Shown here piece by piece: positions 51,374-60,433 of a stretch of 64,000 bases of DNA (position 1 is the first letter of the stretch; the number at the start of each line of letters is the position of its first letter). The position numbers and the translations under genes are program-made. The stretch is taken from positions 1 to 64,000 of the forward strand of contig NZ_JALDAY010000008.1 in NCBI RefSeq assembly GCF_022698165.1, given 5' to 3'. The notes beneath the pieces are model-generated. The model saw nothing but the letters and a program-made list of their open reading frames with translations, was not told the origin of the DNA and did no database searches. The DNA is from Streptomyces cylindrosporus. GTDB taxonomy: Bacteria > Actinomycetota > Actinomycetes > Streptomycetales > Streptomycetaceae.

Positions 51374-53002
51374 TTGAGACACATCGCCAGAGGGCTGGTG
51401 ACGGCAAGTGCCGTGCTGGTCGGCACGCTTGCGCTGCCCGGCACCGCCCACGCCGCCGGACCGAACGTGAAGGACGCGTACAGCGACCAGGCCGACTGGT
51501 CGGTGCTCGACGTACGCCTCAACTACAGCGGCGACATCACCAAGGTCACGGCGACGCTCCGCCCGGTCGGCGGCAGCGAGTCGGACGCGCCGGTGGCCAC
51601 GATCACCGACTTCACCAAGAAGTACTACGTCAGCTCGTGGGAGGGGATCTGGGCCTCCCAGCCCATCCACCTGGACACGCTGGGCGACTACACGGTCGAC
51701 GTGGAGGCGACGGACAGCGCGGGCGAGACCACCGTCCAGCAGAACGCGGGCACCCTGCACTACCAGAAGCAGCCCGTCATCACCGGCTTCGCCGTCACGC
51801 CGACCGAGCCGGACATCGAGCACCGCACGGTCACGGCCACCGGCGACATGGTCGTCCGCGACCCCAGCACCCGCGAGACCGTGCCGCTGCCCGGCGCCAC
51901 CGTGGGCCTCACGTTCGACGAGAACCAGGACACGACCGTCGTCACGGACGAGGCCGGCCACTTCGCCGCCTCCGACGAGACGACGTCGGGCGGCTGGACC
52001 TTCGCCCAGTACAACGGCGACCTGGGCTTCGCCACCGTCCCCTGGGTCGACGTCAGGCCGCAGGCCGCGCCGACCCGGTTCGTCCTGGACAAGAGCAGCT
52101 TCCACGTCACCGCCGGCGACAAGGTCGACGTCACCGGCACCCTCCAGTACCAGTACGGCGACGAGTGGAAGCCGCTGGCCGGCATCCCGCTGGAGATGGA
52201 CTACAAGGACTGCACCACCTGCAACCCCGTCGAGGCGACGACCGACGCCAACGGCCGCTTCTCCTTGGTGAAGTCCCCTTGGGGCAGCAAGAGCGTCTTC
52301 GAGGTCGCCTTCCAGCCGTACCCGTACAACCCGTTCGTCCAGCGCACCACGACCGCCGACGTCACCGTCGCCGTCACCGCGACGACGAAGTTCACCGGCT
52401 TCACGGCGTCCCTCGACAAGTACGCCCAGCTGACCGTGAACGGCACCCTCGACCTGATCGGCCGCGACACCAGCGACCAGGCCAGTGTCGACATCCAGTA
52501 CTCGGCCGACGGCAAGACCGGCTGGAGCACGAAGAAGACCGTCAAGACCAGCTTCGGCTCCCAGTTCACCGTCGAGAAGCTCCCCGGCTACACCGACGGC
52601 TACTGGCGCCTGCACTACGGCGGTTCCTCCACCAAGGACATCAAGGGCACTCTCAGCACCGCCCTGCGCCGCAACCGCGCCCTCACCCGCGTCAAGGACG
52701 CCAACGCGTCCCCCGAGCCGGTGACCAAGGGCCACACGATCACGGTGAAGGGCGTGCTCCAGGAGCTCAAGGTCGGCAGTACGACCTGGAAGGCTTACGG
52801 CGGCAAGAAGGTGCAGATCCTCTTCCGGCCCAAGGGCAAGACCACCTGGTACCTGATGGCCACCGTCACCACGCAGACCAACGGCTCCTTCGCCAAGGGG
52901 TTCAAGGCGACGCAGGACGGCACCTGGGTGCCCGTCTTCCTGTACCCCGACAGCAAGCACTTCGTCGGCGACGGCCGGGAGGACTACGTCGACGTGCGGT
53001 GA
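51374..53002 (+). CDS. Secreted beta-rich repeat protein
   Basis: The 542-aa protein starts with TTG 51374 and has a signal peptide (ARGLVTASAVLVGTLALPG, cleavage after AHA near residue 27). The mature part consists of several Ig-like or carboxypeptidase-regulatory-like beta domains: TVDVEATDSAGET, a Ca-type linker VTDEAGHFAASD, VDVTGTLQYQYGDEWKPLAG, and TITVKGVLQELKVG with TTWKAYGGKKVQILFRPKG. No catalytic site is visible. Probably a wall or matrix protein. It follows the tRNA terminator by 28 bp. Confidence 0.78.
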   Translation: MRHIARGLVTASAVLVGTLALPGTAHAAGPNVKDAYSDQADWSVLDVRLNYSGDITKVTATLRPVGGSESDAPVATITDFTKKYYVSSWEGIWASQPIHLDTLGDYTVDVEATDSAGETTVQQNAGTLHYQKQPVITGFAVTPTEPDIEHRTVTATGDMVVRDPSTRETVPLPGATVGLTFDENQDTTVVTDEAGHFAASDETTSGGWTFAQYNGDLGFATVPWVDVRPQAAPTRFVLDKSSFHVTAGDKVDVTGTLQYQYGDEWKPLAGIPLEMDYKDCTTCNPVEATTDANGRFSLVKSPWGSKSVFEVAFQPYPYNPFVQRTTTADVTVAVTATTKFTGFTASLDKYAQLTVNGTLDLIGRDTSDQASVDIQYSADGKTGWSTKKTVKTSFGSQFTVEKLPGYTDGYWRLHYGGSSTKDIKGTLSTALRRNRALTRVKDANASPEPVTKGHTITVKGVLQELKVGSTTWKAYGGKKVQILFRPKGKTTWYLMATVTTQTNGSFAKGFKATQDGTWVPVFLYPDSKHFVGDGREDYVDVR

Positions 53003-53045
53003 CCGGCTTGGCACCGCGCCTCGCCGGGCGCTACCTTCCAGGGCC

Positions 53046-53342
53046 ATGGGGGACGCCGAGTTGGAGAAGAGCCGGGCCCGGTACGGGCTGCTGGCCGTGG
53101 TGATCAGCAATCTGGCCATAGCCGGGGTCGCGATCTTCGGGGTGTGGCGGCTCGGTGGGGACAAGTCGGTGATCGTCGGCGTCCTCACCGCCGCCTTCAC
53201 CGCGGTGAGCAGCATGACCACCGCCTACCTGGGCATCAAGGCCGTCTCCAACACCGCGAAGTCGATCGCGCTGGGAGACGGCGCCGCCCGCCAGCAGCAG
53301 CCGCCGGCGCCTGCCGCGCCCCCGGCCCAGCGGACGCCCTGA
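53046..53342 (+). CDS. Small two-helix membrane protein
   Basis: The 98-aa protein has two hydrophobic segments (LLAVVISNLAIAGVAIFGVW, about 15-34, and VIVGVLTAAFTAVSSMTTAYLG in part, about 43-64), then a Gln/Pro/Ala tail. I do not recognise the family. ATG 53046 is chosen from the frame. It sits between the secreted-protein gene and hrpA. Confidence 0.7.
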   Translation: MGDAELEKSRARYGLLAVVISNLAIAGVAIFGVWRLGGDKSVIVGVLTAAFTAVSSMTTAYLGIKAVSNTAKSIALGDGAARQQQPPAPAAPPAQRTP

Positions 53343-53412
53343 GGCTTCGGCAGGGGCACCGGCCACAAATGGTTCGCCACGAATTTCCCGGGGATGAGAT
53401 CCTGGATCGCGT

Positions 53413-56400
53413 ATGTCTACGCATCCTGCCCCCGGCACTCCGGCACCCGGCACCCCGGCACCTGGCACCCCGGCGCCCGGTTCCCCGGCCCTCGGTGATC
53501 TCGCCCCCCGCCTGACCGAGCTCTCCCTGCGCGACGCGCAGCGGCTCGGGCGCAGGCTCGAAGGTGCGCGCAAGATCCGTAAGCCGGAGGCCCGTGCCGC
53601 CGTCCTCGCGGAGATCGAGGCGGAGATCGGCAAGGCCGAGGAGCGGATCGGTGCCCGGCGCGCCCGTGTGCCCTCGGTCACGTATCCCGAGCAGCTTCCG
53701 GTCAGCCAGAAGAAGAGCGACATCGCCGACGCGATCCGCGACCACCAGGTCGTGATCGTCGCCGGTGAGACCGGTTCCGGCAAGACCACGCAGATCCCGA
53801 AGATCTGTCTGGAGCTGGGGCGGGGCGTGAAAGGGATGATCGGGCACACCCAGCCCCGTCGTATCGCCGCCCGTACGGTCGCCGAGCGCGTCGCCGAGGA
53901 GCTGGACACTCCGCTCGGGGAGGCCGTCGGCTGGAAGGTGCGCTTCACCGACCAGGTGAACCAGGACGCCACCTTCATCAAGCTGATGACGGACGGCATC
54001 CTGCTCGCCGAGATCCAGACCGACCGCGAGCTGCGCGCCTACGACACGATCATCATCGACGAGGCCCACGAGCGGTCCCTGAACATCGACTTCCTGCTGG
54101 GGTACCTGGCCCAGCTGCTGCCGCGCCGGCCCGATCTCAAGGTCGTCATCACCTCCGCGACCATCGACCCGGAGCGTTTCTCCCGGCACTTCGGCGACGC
54201 CCCGATCATCGAGGTGAGCGGGCGGACGTATCCGGTGGAGGTGCGCTACCGGCCGCTCCTCGAAGAGGACTCGGACGACTCCGACCGCGATCAGATCACC
54301 GCGATCTGCGACGCCGTCGAGGAGCTCCAGGGCGAGGGCAAGGGCGACATCCTCGTCTTCCTCTCCGGCGAGCGCGAGATCCGCGACACGGCGGACGCCC
54401 TCGTGAGGAAGAACTACCGGTTCACGGAGGTCCTGCCCCTCTACGCCCGGCTCTCGCACGCCGAGCAGCACCGCGTCTTCCAGCCGCACACCGGGCGCAG
54501 GATCGTTCTGGCTACGAACGTCGCCGAGACGTCCCTGACCGTCCCGGGCATCAAGTACGTCATCGACCCCGGCTTCGCCCGCATCAGCCGCTACAGCCAC
54601 CGCACCAAGGTGCAACGGCTCCCCATCGAGCCGGTCTCGCAGGCCAGCGCCAACCAGCGCAAGGGCCGCTGCGGCCGTACGTCCGACGGCATCTGCATCC
54701 GCCTCTACTCCGAGGACGACTTCCTCTCGCGCCCGGAGTTCACGGACGCGGAGATCCTCCGTACGAACCTCGCGTCCGTCATCCTCCAGATGACCGCGGC
54801 CGGCCTCGGCGACATCGAGAAATTCCCCTTCATCGACCCGCCGGACCACCGCAACATCCGCGACGGCGTCCAACTCCTCCAGGAACTGGGCGCGTTGGAC
54901 CCGTCCGAGAAGGACGTACGCAAGCGGCTCACCCAGACCGGCCGCAAGCTGGCGCAACTGCCCGTCGACCCGCGCCTCGCCCGTATGGTCCTGGAGGCCG
55001 ACAAGAACGGCTGTGTCCGCGAGGTCATGGTCATAGCCGCCGCGCTGTCGATCCAGGACCCGCGCGAGCGCCCGGCGGAGAAGCAGGCGCAGGCCGACCA
55101 GCAGCACGCCCGCTTCAAGGACGAGACCAGCGACTTCCTCGCCTATCTGAACCTGTGGCGGTACGTCCGCGAGCAGCAGAAGGAGCGGGGGTCGTCGTCC
55201 TTCCGCCGGATGTGCAAGCAGGAGTACCTGAACTTCCTGCGCATCCGCGAATGGCAGGACATCTACACCCAGCTCCGTACCGTCGCCAAGCAGATGGGCA
55301 TCCACCTCAACGACGAGGACGCCCCCGGCGACCGCGTCCACGTCTCCCTCCTCGCCGGACTCCTGTCCCACATCGGCATGAAGGACGTGAAGGACGGCGC
55401 GAAGAACGAGTATCTGGGCGCCCGCAACGCCAAGTTCGCGATCTTCCCCGGCTCGGCGCTCTTCAAGAAACCGCCGCGTTTCGTGATGTCGGCGGAGCTG
55501 GTGGAGACCTCCCGCCTCTGGGCCCGCGTCAACGCGAAGATCGAGCCGGAGTGGGTCGAGCCCCTGGCCGGGCATTTGCTGAAGCGCACGTACTCCGAAC
55601 CGCACTGGGAGAAGGACCAGGCGGCGGTGATGGCGTACGAGAAGGTCACGTTGTACGGCGTTCCGATCGTCGCCGACCGGAAGGTCAACTACGGCCGTAT
55701 CGACCCTGAGGTCAGCCGCGAGCTGTTCATCCGCAACGCGCTGGTCGAGGGCGACTGGCGTACGCACCACAAGTTCTTCGCCGACAACCGCAAGCTGCTG
55801 AGCGAGGTCGAAGAGCTCGAACACCGGGCGCGGCGCCGGGACATCGTGGTCGACGACGACACGCTCTTCGACTTCTACGACGCCCGGGTGCCCGAACACG
55901 TGGTGTCCGGCGCGCACTTCGACTCCTGGTGGAAGCGGAAGCGGCACGAGCAGCCCGAATTCCTGGACTTCGAGCGGGAGATGCTCATCCGGGAGTCGGC
56001 GGAGGCGGTCACCAAGGCGGACTATCCCGACAGTTGGCGGCAGGGGCAGCTCAAGTTCCGTGTCACGTACCAGTTCGAGCCGGGCGCGGACGCCGACGGT
56101 GTGACGGTGCACGTCCCGCTCCAGGTCCTCAACCAGGTCAAGGACGAGGGCTTCGACTGGCAGATCCCGGGGCTGCGGGAGGAGTTGGTGACGGAGCTCA
56201 TCCGTTCCCTCCCGAAGCCGATCCGCCGCAACTACGTGCCGGCGCCGAACTTCGCGAAGCGGTTCCTGGACACGGCAATGCCACTGCAGGAGCCCCTGAC
56301 CACGACCATGGCGCGCGAGCTCAAGCGCATGGTCGGCGTCCCCTTCACCGCCGAGGACTTCGACTGGACGAAGGTCCCGGACCATCTGCGGATCACCTTC

Positions 56401-57411
56401 CGGATCGTCGACGAGCGGCGCCGGAAGCTGGCCGAGGACAAGGATCTGGAGACGCTGCGGCTGCGCCTGAAGCCGAAGGCCCGCCAGGCGCTGTCCCAGG
56501 CCGCCGCGGCCACCGCGTCCCGCGAGGGCGGCGAGTCCCTGGAGCGCAAGGGCCTGACGGACTGGACGATCGGGTCCCTCACCCGCGTCTTCGAGACGCG
56601 CCGGGCGGGCCAGCCGGTGAAGGCGTACCCGGCGCTGGTCGACGACGGCGACACCGTCTCCGTACGGCTCTTCGACACGGAGGCGGAGCAGGCGGAGGCG
56701 ATGTGGAAGGGCACGCGCCGGCTGATCCTGCGCAACATCCCGGTGAACCCGGCCAAGTTCGCCAGCGATCGGCTGACCAACGCCCAGAAGCTCGCGCTGT
56801 CCGCCAACCCGCACGGCTCGGTCCAGGCCCTGTTCGACGACTGCGCGATGGCGGCGGCGGACAAGCTGATCGGGGACTTCGGGGGGCCGGCGTGGGACGA
56901 GGAGTCGTACCGGAAGCTGTACGACAAGGTGCGCGCGGAGATCGTGGACACGACGGTGCGTACGGTGGGCCAGGTGCAGCAGGTGCTGGCGGCCTGGCAG
57001 GCCTGTGAGCGGCGCCTGAAGTCCGTGCACAGCCCCGTGCTGCTGGCGAACCTCCAGGACGTGCGCAAGCAGCTGGACGCGCTCGTGCGGCCGGGCTTCG
57101 TGACGGCGACGGGCATCCGGCGCCTGCCGGACCTGATGCGCTATCTGGTGGCGGCGGACCGGCGGCTGCAGCAGATGCCGACGAACGTCCAGCGGGACAC
57201 GACCCGTATGGAGAAGGTCCACGAGATGCAGGACGAGTACGCCTGGCTGCTGGAACAACTCCCCCAGGGCCGCCCGATCCCGTCCTCCGTCACGGACATC
57301 CGCTGGATGATCGAGGAACTCCGGGTCAGCTACTTCGCGCACGCGCTGGGCACGGCGTACCCGGTCTCGGACAAGCGGATCGTGAAGGCGATCGACGCGG
57401 CCGCTCCGTAA
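53413..57411 (+). CDS. hrpA: DEAH-box ATP-dependent RNA helicase HrpA
   Basis: The 1332-residue protein has the full HrpA layout: a Pro/Ala/Gly/Thr repeat leader (1-35), helicase core with motif I AGETGSGKTTQIPKI, DEAH box IIIDEAHERSLNID, TSATI and ATNVAETSLTVPG, then QRKGRCGRTSDGIC. After it come HA2 and OB-fold parts and the long C-terminal DUF3418 domain. HrpA resolves stalled ribosomes in E. coli and processes mRNA. Length matches the actinobacterial family. ATG 53413 has only a weak ribosome binding site. Confidence 0.95.
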   Translation: MSTHPAPGTPAPGTPAPGTPAPGSPALGDLAPRLTELSLRDAQRLGRRLEGARKIRKPEARAAVLAEIEAEIGKAEERIGARRARVPSVTYPEQLPVSQKKSDIADAIRDHQVVIVAGETGSGKTTQIPKICLELGRGVKGMIGHTQPRRIAARTVAERVAEELDTPLGEAVGWKVRFTDQVNQDATFIKLMTDGILLAEIQTDRELRAYDTIIIDEAHERSLNIDFLLGYLAQLLPRRPDLKVVITSATIDPERFSRHFGDAPIIEVSGRTYPVEVRYRPLLEEDSDDSDRDQITAICDAVEELQGEGKGDILVFLSGEREIRDTADALVRKNYRFTEVLPLYARLSHAEQHRVFQPHTGRRIVLATNVAETSLTVPGIKYVIDPGFARISRYSHRTKVQRLPIEPVSQASANQRKGRCGRTSDGICIRLYSEDDFLSRPEFTDAEILRTNLASVILQMTAAGLGDIEKFPFIDPPDHRNIRDGVQLLQELGALDPSEKDVRKRLTQTGRKLAQLPVDPRLARMVLEADKNGCVREVMVIAAALSIQDPRERPAEKQAQADQQHARFKDETSDFLAYLNLWRYVREQQKERGSSSFRRMCKQEYLNFLRIREWQDIYTQLRTVAKQMGIHLNDEDAPGDRVHVSLLAGLLSHIGMKDVKDGAKNEYLGARNAKFAIFPGSALFKKPPRFVMSAELVETSRLWARVNAKIEPEWVEPLAGHLLKRTYSEPHWEKDQAAVMAYEKVTLYGVPIVADRKVNYGRIDPEVSRELFIRNALVEGDWRTHHKFFADNRKLLSEVEELEHRARRRDIVVDDDTLFDFYDARVPEHVVSGAHFDSWWKRKRHEQPEFLDFEREMLIRESAEAVTKADYPDSWRQGQLKFRVTYQFEPGADADGVTVHVPLQVLNQVKDEGFDWQIPGLREELVTELIRSLPKPIRRNYVPAPNFAKRFLDTAMPLQEPLTTTMARELKRMVGVPFTAEDFDWTKVPDHLRITFRIVDERRRKLAEDKDLETLRLRLKPKARQALSQAAAATASREGGESLERKGLTDWTIGSLTRVFETRRAGQPVKAYPALVDDGDTVSVRLFDTEAEQAEAMWKGTRRLILRNIPVNPAKFASDRLTNAQKLALSANPHGSVQALFDDCAMAAADKLIGDFGGPAWDEESYRKLYDKVRAEIVDTTVRTVGQVQQVLAAWQACERRLKSVHSPVLLANLQDVRKQLDALVRPGFVTATGIRRLPDLMRYLVAADRRLQQMPTNVQRDTTRMEKVHEMQDEYAWLLEQLPQGRPIPSSVTDIRWMIEELRVSYFAHALGTAYPVSDKRIVKAIDAAAP

Positions 57412-57505
57412 CCGCCCCCGCACCCTGGGTGAGTTCGACTGGTGGGCTCACCCTCCTGTACAGTCTCTTCTCGCAGCGCAACGCACAAGTGGCGCCGCGA
57501 AACCT

Positions 57506-57580
57506 GGTCCTGTGGAGCAGTTTGGAGTGCTCGCCACCCTGTCAAGGTGGAGGCCGCGGGTTCAAATCCCGTCAGGACCG
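57506..57580 (+). tRNA. tRNA-Asp (GTC), copy 2
   Basis: A 75-nt tRNA identical to the copy at 51130-51204, with unrelated flanks. It stands alone 94 bp after hrpA. Confidence 0.95.
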
Positions 57581-57593
57581 CAGCAAGCAAGTA

Positions 57594-57622
57594 GGCCCAC
57601 ATCCCGCCAAAGGATGCGGGCC
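57594..57622 (+). terminator. Terminator of tRNA-Asp copy 2
   Basis: GGCCCACATCC / GGATGCGGGCC (one A-C mismatch) with a 7-nt loop, followed by TTCTTC. A related stem recurs at 57736-57764. Confidence 0.75.
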
Positions 57623-57646
57623 TTCTTCGTTCCCGCCCCGCGCTCA

Positions 57647-57722
57647 GCTCGCCAACCTGTCGAGGTGGAGGCCGCGCCCGCGGCGCAGCCGCAATCGGGC
57701 ACAGCAAATCCCGTCAGGACCG
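57647..57722 (+). pseudogene. Degenerate tRNA-Asp fragment with inserted mini-repeat
   Basis: From 57647 the sequence follows tRNA-Asp from the D-arm end through the anticodon (CCTGTCGAG) to GGCCGCG. Four bases (GGTT) are then replaced by 28 bp containing CGGCGCAGCCGC. It resumes at CAAATCCCGTCAGGACCG. The 43 bp from 57705 to 57747 are identical to 57563-57605, so the unit and its terminator were copied with a 142-bp offset. The 5' acceptor arm is missing, so no functional tRNA can form. Confidence 0.82.
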
Positions 57723-57795
57723 CAGCAAGCAAGTAGGCCCACATCCCACCGAGGGATGCGGGCCCTCTTCATGTCCGGGTGCCGGTCCGTGTCAC

Positions 57796-57871
57796 CCAGC
57801 CCGTCCGGCGTTTGAGGACGAGGCCCGTTCAGGGCCGAAGCGGGGGTCCGGGGGCGGCAGCCCCCAGGGGG
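57796..57871. repeat. Dispersed Streptomyces intergenic repeat, copy 3
   Basis: The inverted signature GTCCGGCGTTTGAGGACGAG and the hairpin GGGGGCGGCAGCCCCC match the copies at 12.6 and 26.3 kb. From here to 58014 I see nothing else. Confidence 0.65.
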
Positions 57872-58014
57872 TGACCCTCGCGCCGGGTGCTGATGCACAG
57901 GCGGCCCCATGCGCATCCAGCGTCCGGCGGAGCCCCACGCCGTCTTGACGGCTTCTCGCCGCGCCGGTACCCAGAAGACAGGGCCGCTCCCCGTGCGGCC
58001 CTTGGAGGTGGCGT

Positions 58015-58206
58015 ATGGCGGCATCGGCCAGGCACGAGACGCGGGCCCTGCTCCGCGCGCATCTGTCGGCCGCGTCGTCCTACGGGCATCTGACCCGCCA
58101 CTGCCCGATCTGCCACCACCTGCTGCGGCTGGCGATGGATTCCGCACCGAGAACCGCTCAGACGCCGGACGAGGTCCTGGAGGACGAAAGTCCCGCCGGT
58201 GCGTGA
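58015..58206 (+). CDS. DUF6274-type small protein
   Basis: The 63-aa protein starts at ATG 58015 with GGAGG at 7-nt spacing. It carries a CxxC motif inside LTRHCPICHHLLRLAMDS and an N-terminal helix (RHETRALLRAHLSAASSYG). I recall the same small protein next to bldC in other Streptomyces. Cys-His spacing suggests metal binding. Function unknown. Confidence 0.75.
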   Translation: MAASARHETRALLRAHLSAASSYGHLTRHCPICHHLLRLAMDSAPRTAQTPDEVLEDESPAGA

Positions 58207-58457
58207 CCTTCGGCGACCCCCAGCCCCCCTCTAGCGCACGCGGACCGGCGGCAACAAGGACTCTGGCATGTGACGGGTGTCACCGCATGAGTTTCTGAAA
58301 CCGCGGTACTTACGCCTCACCTACAACTGGTCAATTTAATATGTGCAATTGCACCACTCTCGGCACCCGCTCCGAGGCCGTCCACAGGAGATCCGACAGC
58401 CCTCCCCAGACTCCGACAAGCCCGCTCACAGAGGCCCCGGCCCGGCACTCCGCGCGC
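58207..58457. other. Intergenic region downstream of DUF6274
   Basis: About 250 bp before the bldC terminator (443 bp before the bldC stop). An AT-rich patch (58315-58345) is visible, but no gene with a credible ribosome binding site. Confidence 0.4.
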
Positions 58458-58459
58458 AC

Positions 58460-58499
58460 AAAAAAGATCGCGCTGGACCCGGCGGAGTCCAGCGCGATC
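58460..58499 (-). terminator. Terminator of bldC
   Basis: On the minus strand a 13-bp perfect stem (GATCGCGCTGGAC / GTCCAGCGCGATC, 8-nt loop) is followed by TTTTTT. It implies a bldC 3' UTR of about 150 nt. Confidence 0.92.
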
Positions 58500-58649
58500 G
58501 ACGACGCACCCTGTTCACAACTTGCTTGGGAAGCCCCGGAAGGGCTTGGGCGTGGGCTCTGTTGGGGCAGAACCCGCGTCGCTTGGAGCTAGGGTTCGGG
58601 CACCTCGGCGCAGTTGGGGGACCTGCCGATTCGCCCTGGTATGGAGTTG

Positions 58650-58856
58650 TCAGGCCTCGCTGCGCTGCTGCGGGATGCCCGCGAGCAGAGCACGGACCTC
58701 CGCCTCGCGGTAGCGGCGGTGCCCGCCGAGCGTACGGATCGACGTGAGCTTGCCGGCCTTCGCCCACCGCGTGACCGTCTTCGGGTCAACGCGGAACATC
58801 GTGGCGACCTCAGCCGGGGTCAGCAGCGGCTCGGCATCAGGGGTGCGAGCGGTCAT
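58650..58856 (-). CDS. bldC: Developmental regulator BldC
   Basis: The 68-aa protein is a single MerR-like winged helix: LLTPAEVATMFRVDPKTVTR, then WAKAGKLTSIRTLGGHRRYR, matching BldC as I know it over its whole length. BldC binds direct repeats head-to-tail and holds back entry into sporulation in Streptomyces. ATG 58856 has GGAGG at 6-nt spacing. A small 7-bp hairpin (GAACCGA / TCGGTTC, 58874-58893) lies in the leader just before it. Confidence 0.97.
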   Translation of the reverse strand: MTARTPDAEPLLTPAEVATMFRVDPKTVTRWAKAGKLTSIRTLGGHRRYREAEVRALLAGIPQQRSEA

Positions 58857-59366
58857 GAGCGGCCTCCTCGGGAGAACCGAACCTTCTCGGTTCTTTCCTC
58901 TAAATTCTGCACCTTGACCCGCGTTGCCCGAAATGGCGGACGCGAGTCGAGTCGGTTATAGGACGAACGGCTTGTCCTCGGCACTACAACTACACCATCT
59001 GTCCAGCCGCTAGGGCCAAACCGACGGAATTGCCCCTCCAGGCGCCCATCAGCGACGGAAGCCGATGGACCATGCCATAGCGGACAGTCACGCCACTGTG
59101 ACGATCAGTCACACCGGCGATCAGGAGCCATCAGGAGTCACCAGACCCCCCGAAGCATGCAATGCGGACGGAGTCCTCCCCCGGACTCCTTGTCCTATTT
59201 TGGCATGAGGAGGGGCAAGAGACGCAAGGGCCGGGTACGTGCGTTCCGTCACCCTCGACACATAAGCCCGGATCGGGCCCTACGTCCGATGTTGACGAAA
59301 CCTCAGGAACCTCAGAGCCAGGACGAAACCCCAAAACGGGTGATTCGTCAAACGCCCGTTCGTTAC
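58857..59366. other. bldC upstream region
   Basis: These 510 bp separate bldC from the end of the next minus-strand gene. They hold the leader hairpin noted for bldC and relatively AT-rich stretches at 58900-59000, where its promoter should lie, though no -35/-10 pair stands out. A short basic frame near 59204-59390 (plus) is not convincing. Confidence 0.4.
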
Positions 59367-60209
59367 CTAGTTCGCCGAGCGCCGGTCCCTGACGGACCGC
59401 CAGCGCTCCACCAGACGCGCGTACGCCTCCCCGGCGGCCGCCCCGTCGCCCTGCCGCAGCGCCTCGATGCCCTCGGCCACGTCGGCCGCCGAGTGGTCGT
59501 CCTCCAGCTCGCCGGCCGTCAGGGTGTGCACCAGGCCGCCGTAGTCCAGCTCGACCAGTGAGCGCGGGTGGAACTCCTCCAGCCAGCGCCCCACGTCCAC
59601 CAGCCCGTCGATGAGCGGCCCGTCGTCCATGGCGTCCTTGAGGGCCCGCAGCGCCCGCGCCACCCGCCGCCGCGCCTGCACCATCGGCGTCCGGTAGCGC
59701 AGCGCCGCGGGGATCTCGCCGGAGCCCTTGTCGAAGCGCCGCTCCTGGTCGGAGACGAGCACGAACCAGTGCAGCGGCACCTGCCAGGTCCCGGTGCGGA
59801 TCCACGGCCGGGCGTCCGGGTTGCGCACCAGCCAGCGCTCGTAGTCGCCGGTCGCCTGGCGCCGTACGAACTCCGGCAGGGCCGCGTCCAGGACCGCCCG
59901 CGGCAGCTCCTCGGGCAGCTCCTGCAGGGCCTGCCAGCCGCGCAGCCGGGTCCGCCAGGGGCACACGCACACGACGCCGTCCACGTCGAGCACGAACGCG
60001 TCGCTGCTCTCGTGCACCGGCACCGGGATCGGCGGGGTGGGCAGCAAGTCGGCCAGCGAGCGGCGCAGTTCGTCCTGGTACGACGGCCGGTCGGCGCGGC
60101 GGGCGTAGCGCGCCCAGTGGGTGCGCTCGGGCTCGGGGAAGGCGGCCAGCGGTTCGTAGACGCGGAGGTACGTCGCGTACGGGACGATCACCGAGGACAC
60201 CTTGGGCAC
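59367..60209 (-). CDS. Conserved hypothetical protein beside vdh
   Basis: The 280-aa soluble protein starts at GTG 60209 (MPKVSSVIVPYATYLRVYEP) behind GGGAGCAGGC. It is rich in Arg, Trp and Leu, with stretches such as VVCVCPWRTRLRGWQALQ and WQVPLHWFVLVSDQERRF. I do not recognise a catalytic motif. I recall an equivalent gene between bldC and vdh in other Streptomyces. Confidence 0.82.
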   Translation of the reverse strand: MPKVSSVIVPYATYLRVYEPLAAFPEPERTHWARYARRADRPSYQDELRRSLADLLPTPPIPVPVHESSDAFVLDVDGVVCVCPWRTRLRGWQALQELPEELPRAVLDAALPEFVRRQATGDYERWLVRNPDARPWIRTGTWQVPLHWFVLVSDQERRFDKGSGEIPAALRYRTPMVQARRRVARALRALKDAMDDGPLIDGLVDVGRWLEEFHPRSLVELDYGGLVHTLTAGELEDDHSAADVAEGIEALRQGDGAAAGEAYARLVERWRSVRDRRSAN

Positions 60210-60433
60210 GCCTGCTCCCTCCCCCGCCCACCACCGGGAAAACCTGCGGAACCCGCTCACAAACGTGCGGGAAATCTATGCAAATCGTCGCACGGACGTA
60301 CTCCGGTGGTAGGTGATCCTGAGCACTGCGCGGATGGCGGGGCCGCGAGGGTCTAAATTCGTGCTCACAGCCCCCGCCACCCACACGGGGAGCTGGTCTC
60401 CACCCGCCGCTACTTACTTCAGGAGTCACCACA

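Noticed and set aside
53236..57423. Very long minus-strand frame opposite hrpA
   Set aside because: It is antisense to a gene with complete helicase motifs, is Arg/Val/Leu/Asp-biased and reflects codon-position GC bias.
59157..59561. Small basic protein upstream of vdh and bldC genes
   Set aside because: The frame overlaps the end of the conserved minus-strand gene, the ATG near 59204 has no proper ribosome binding site, and composition is random.
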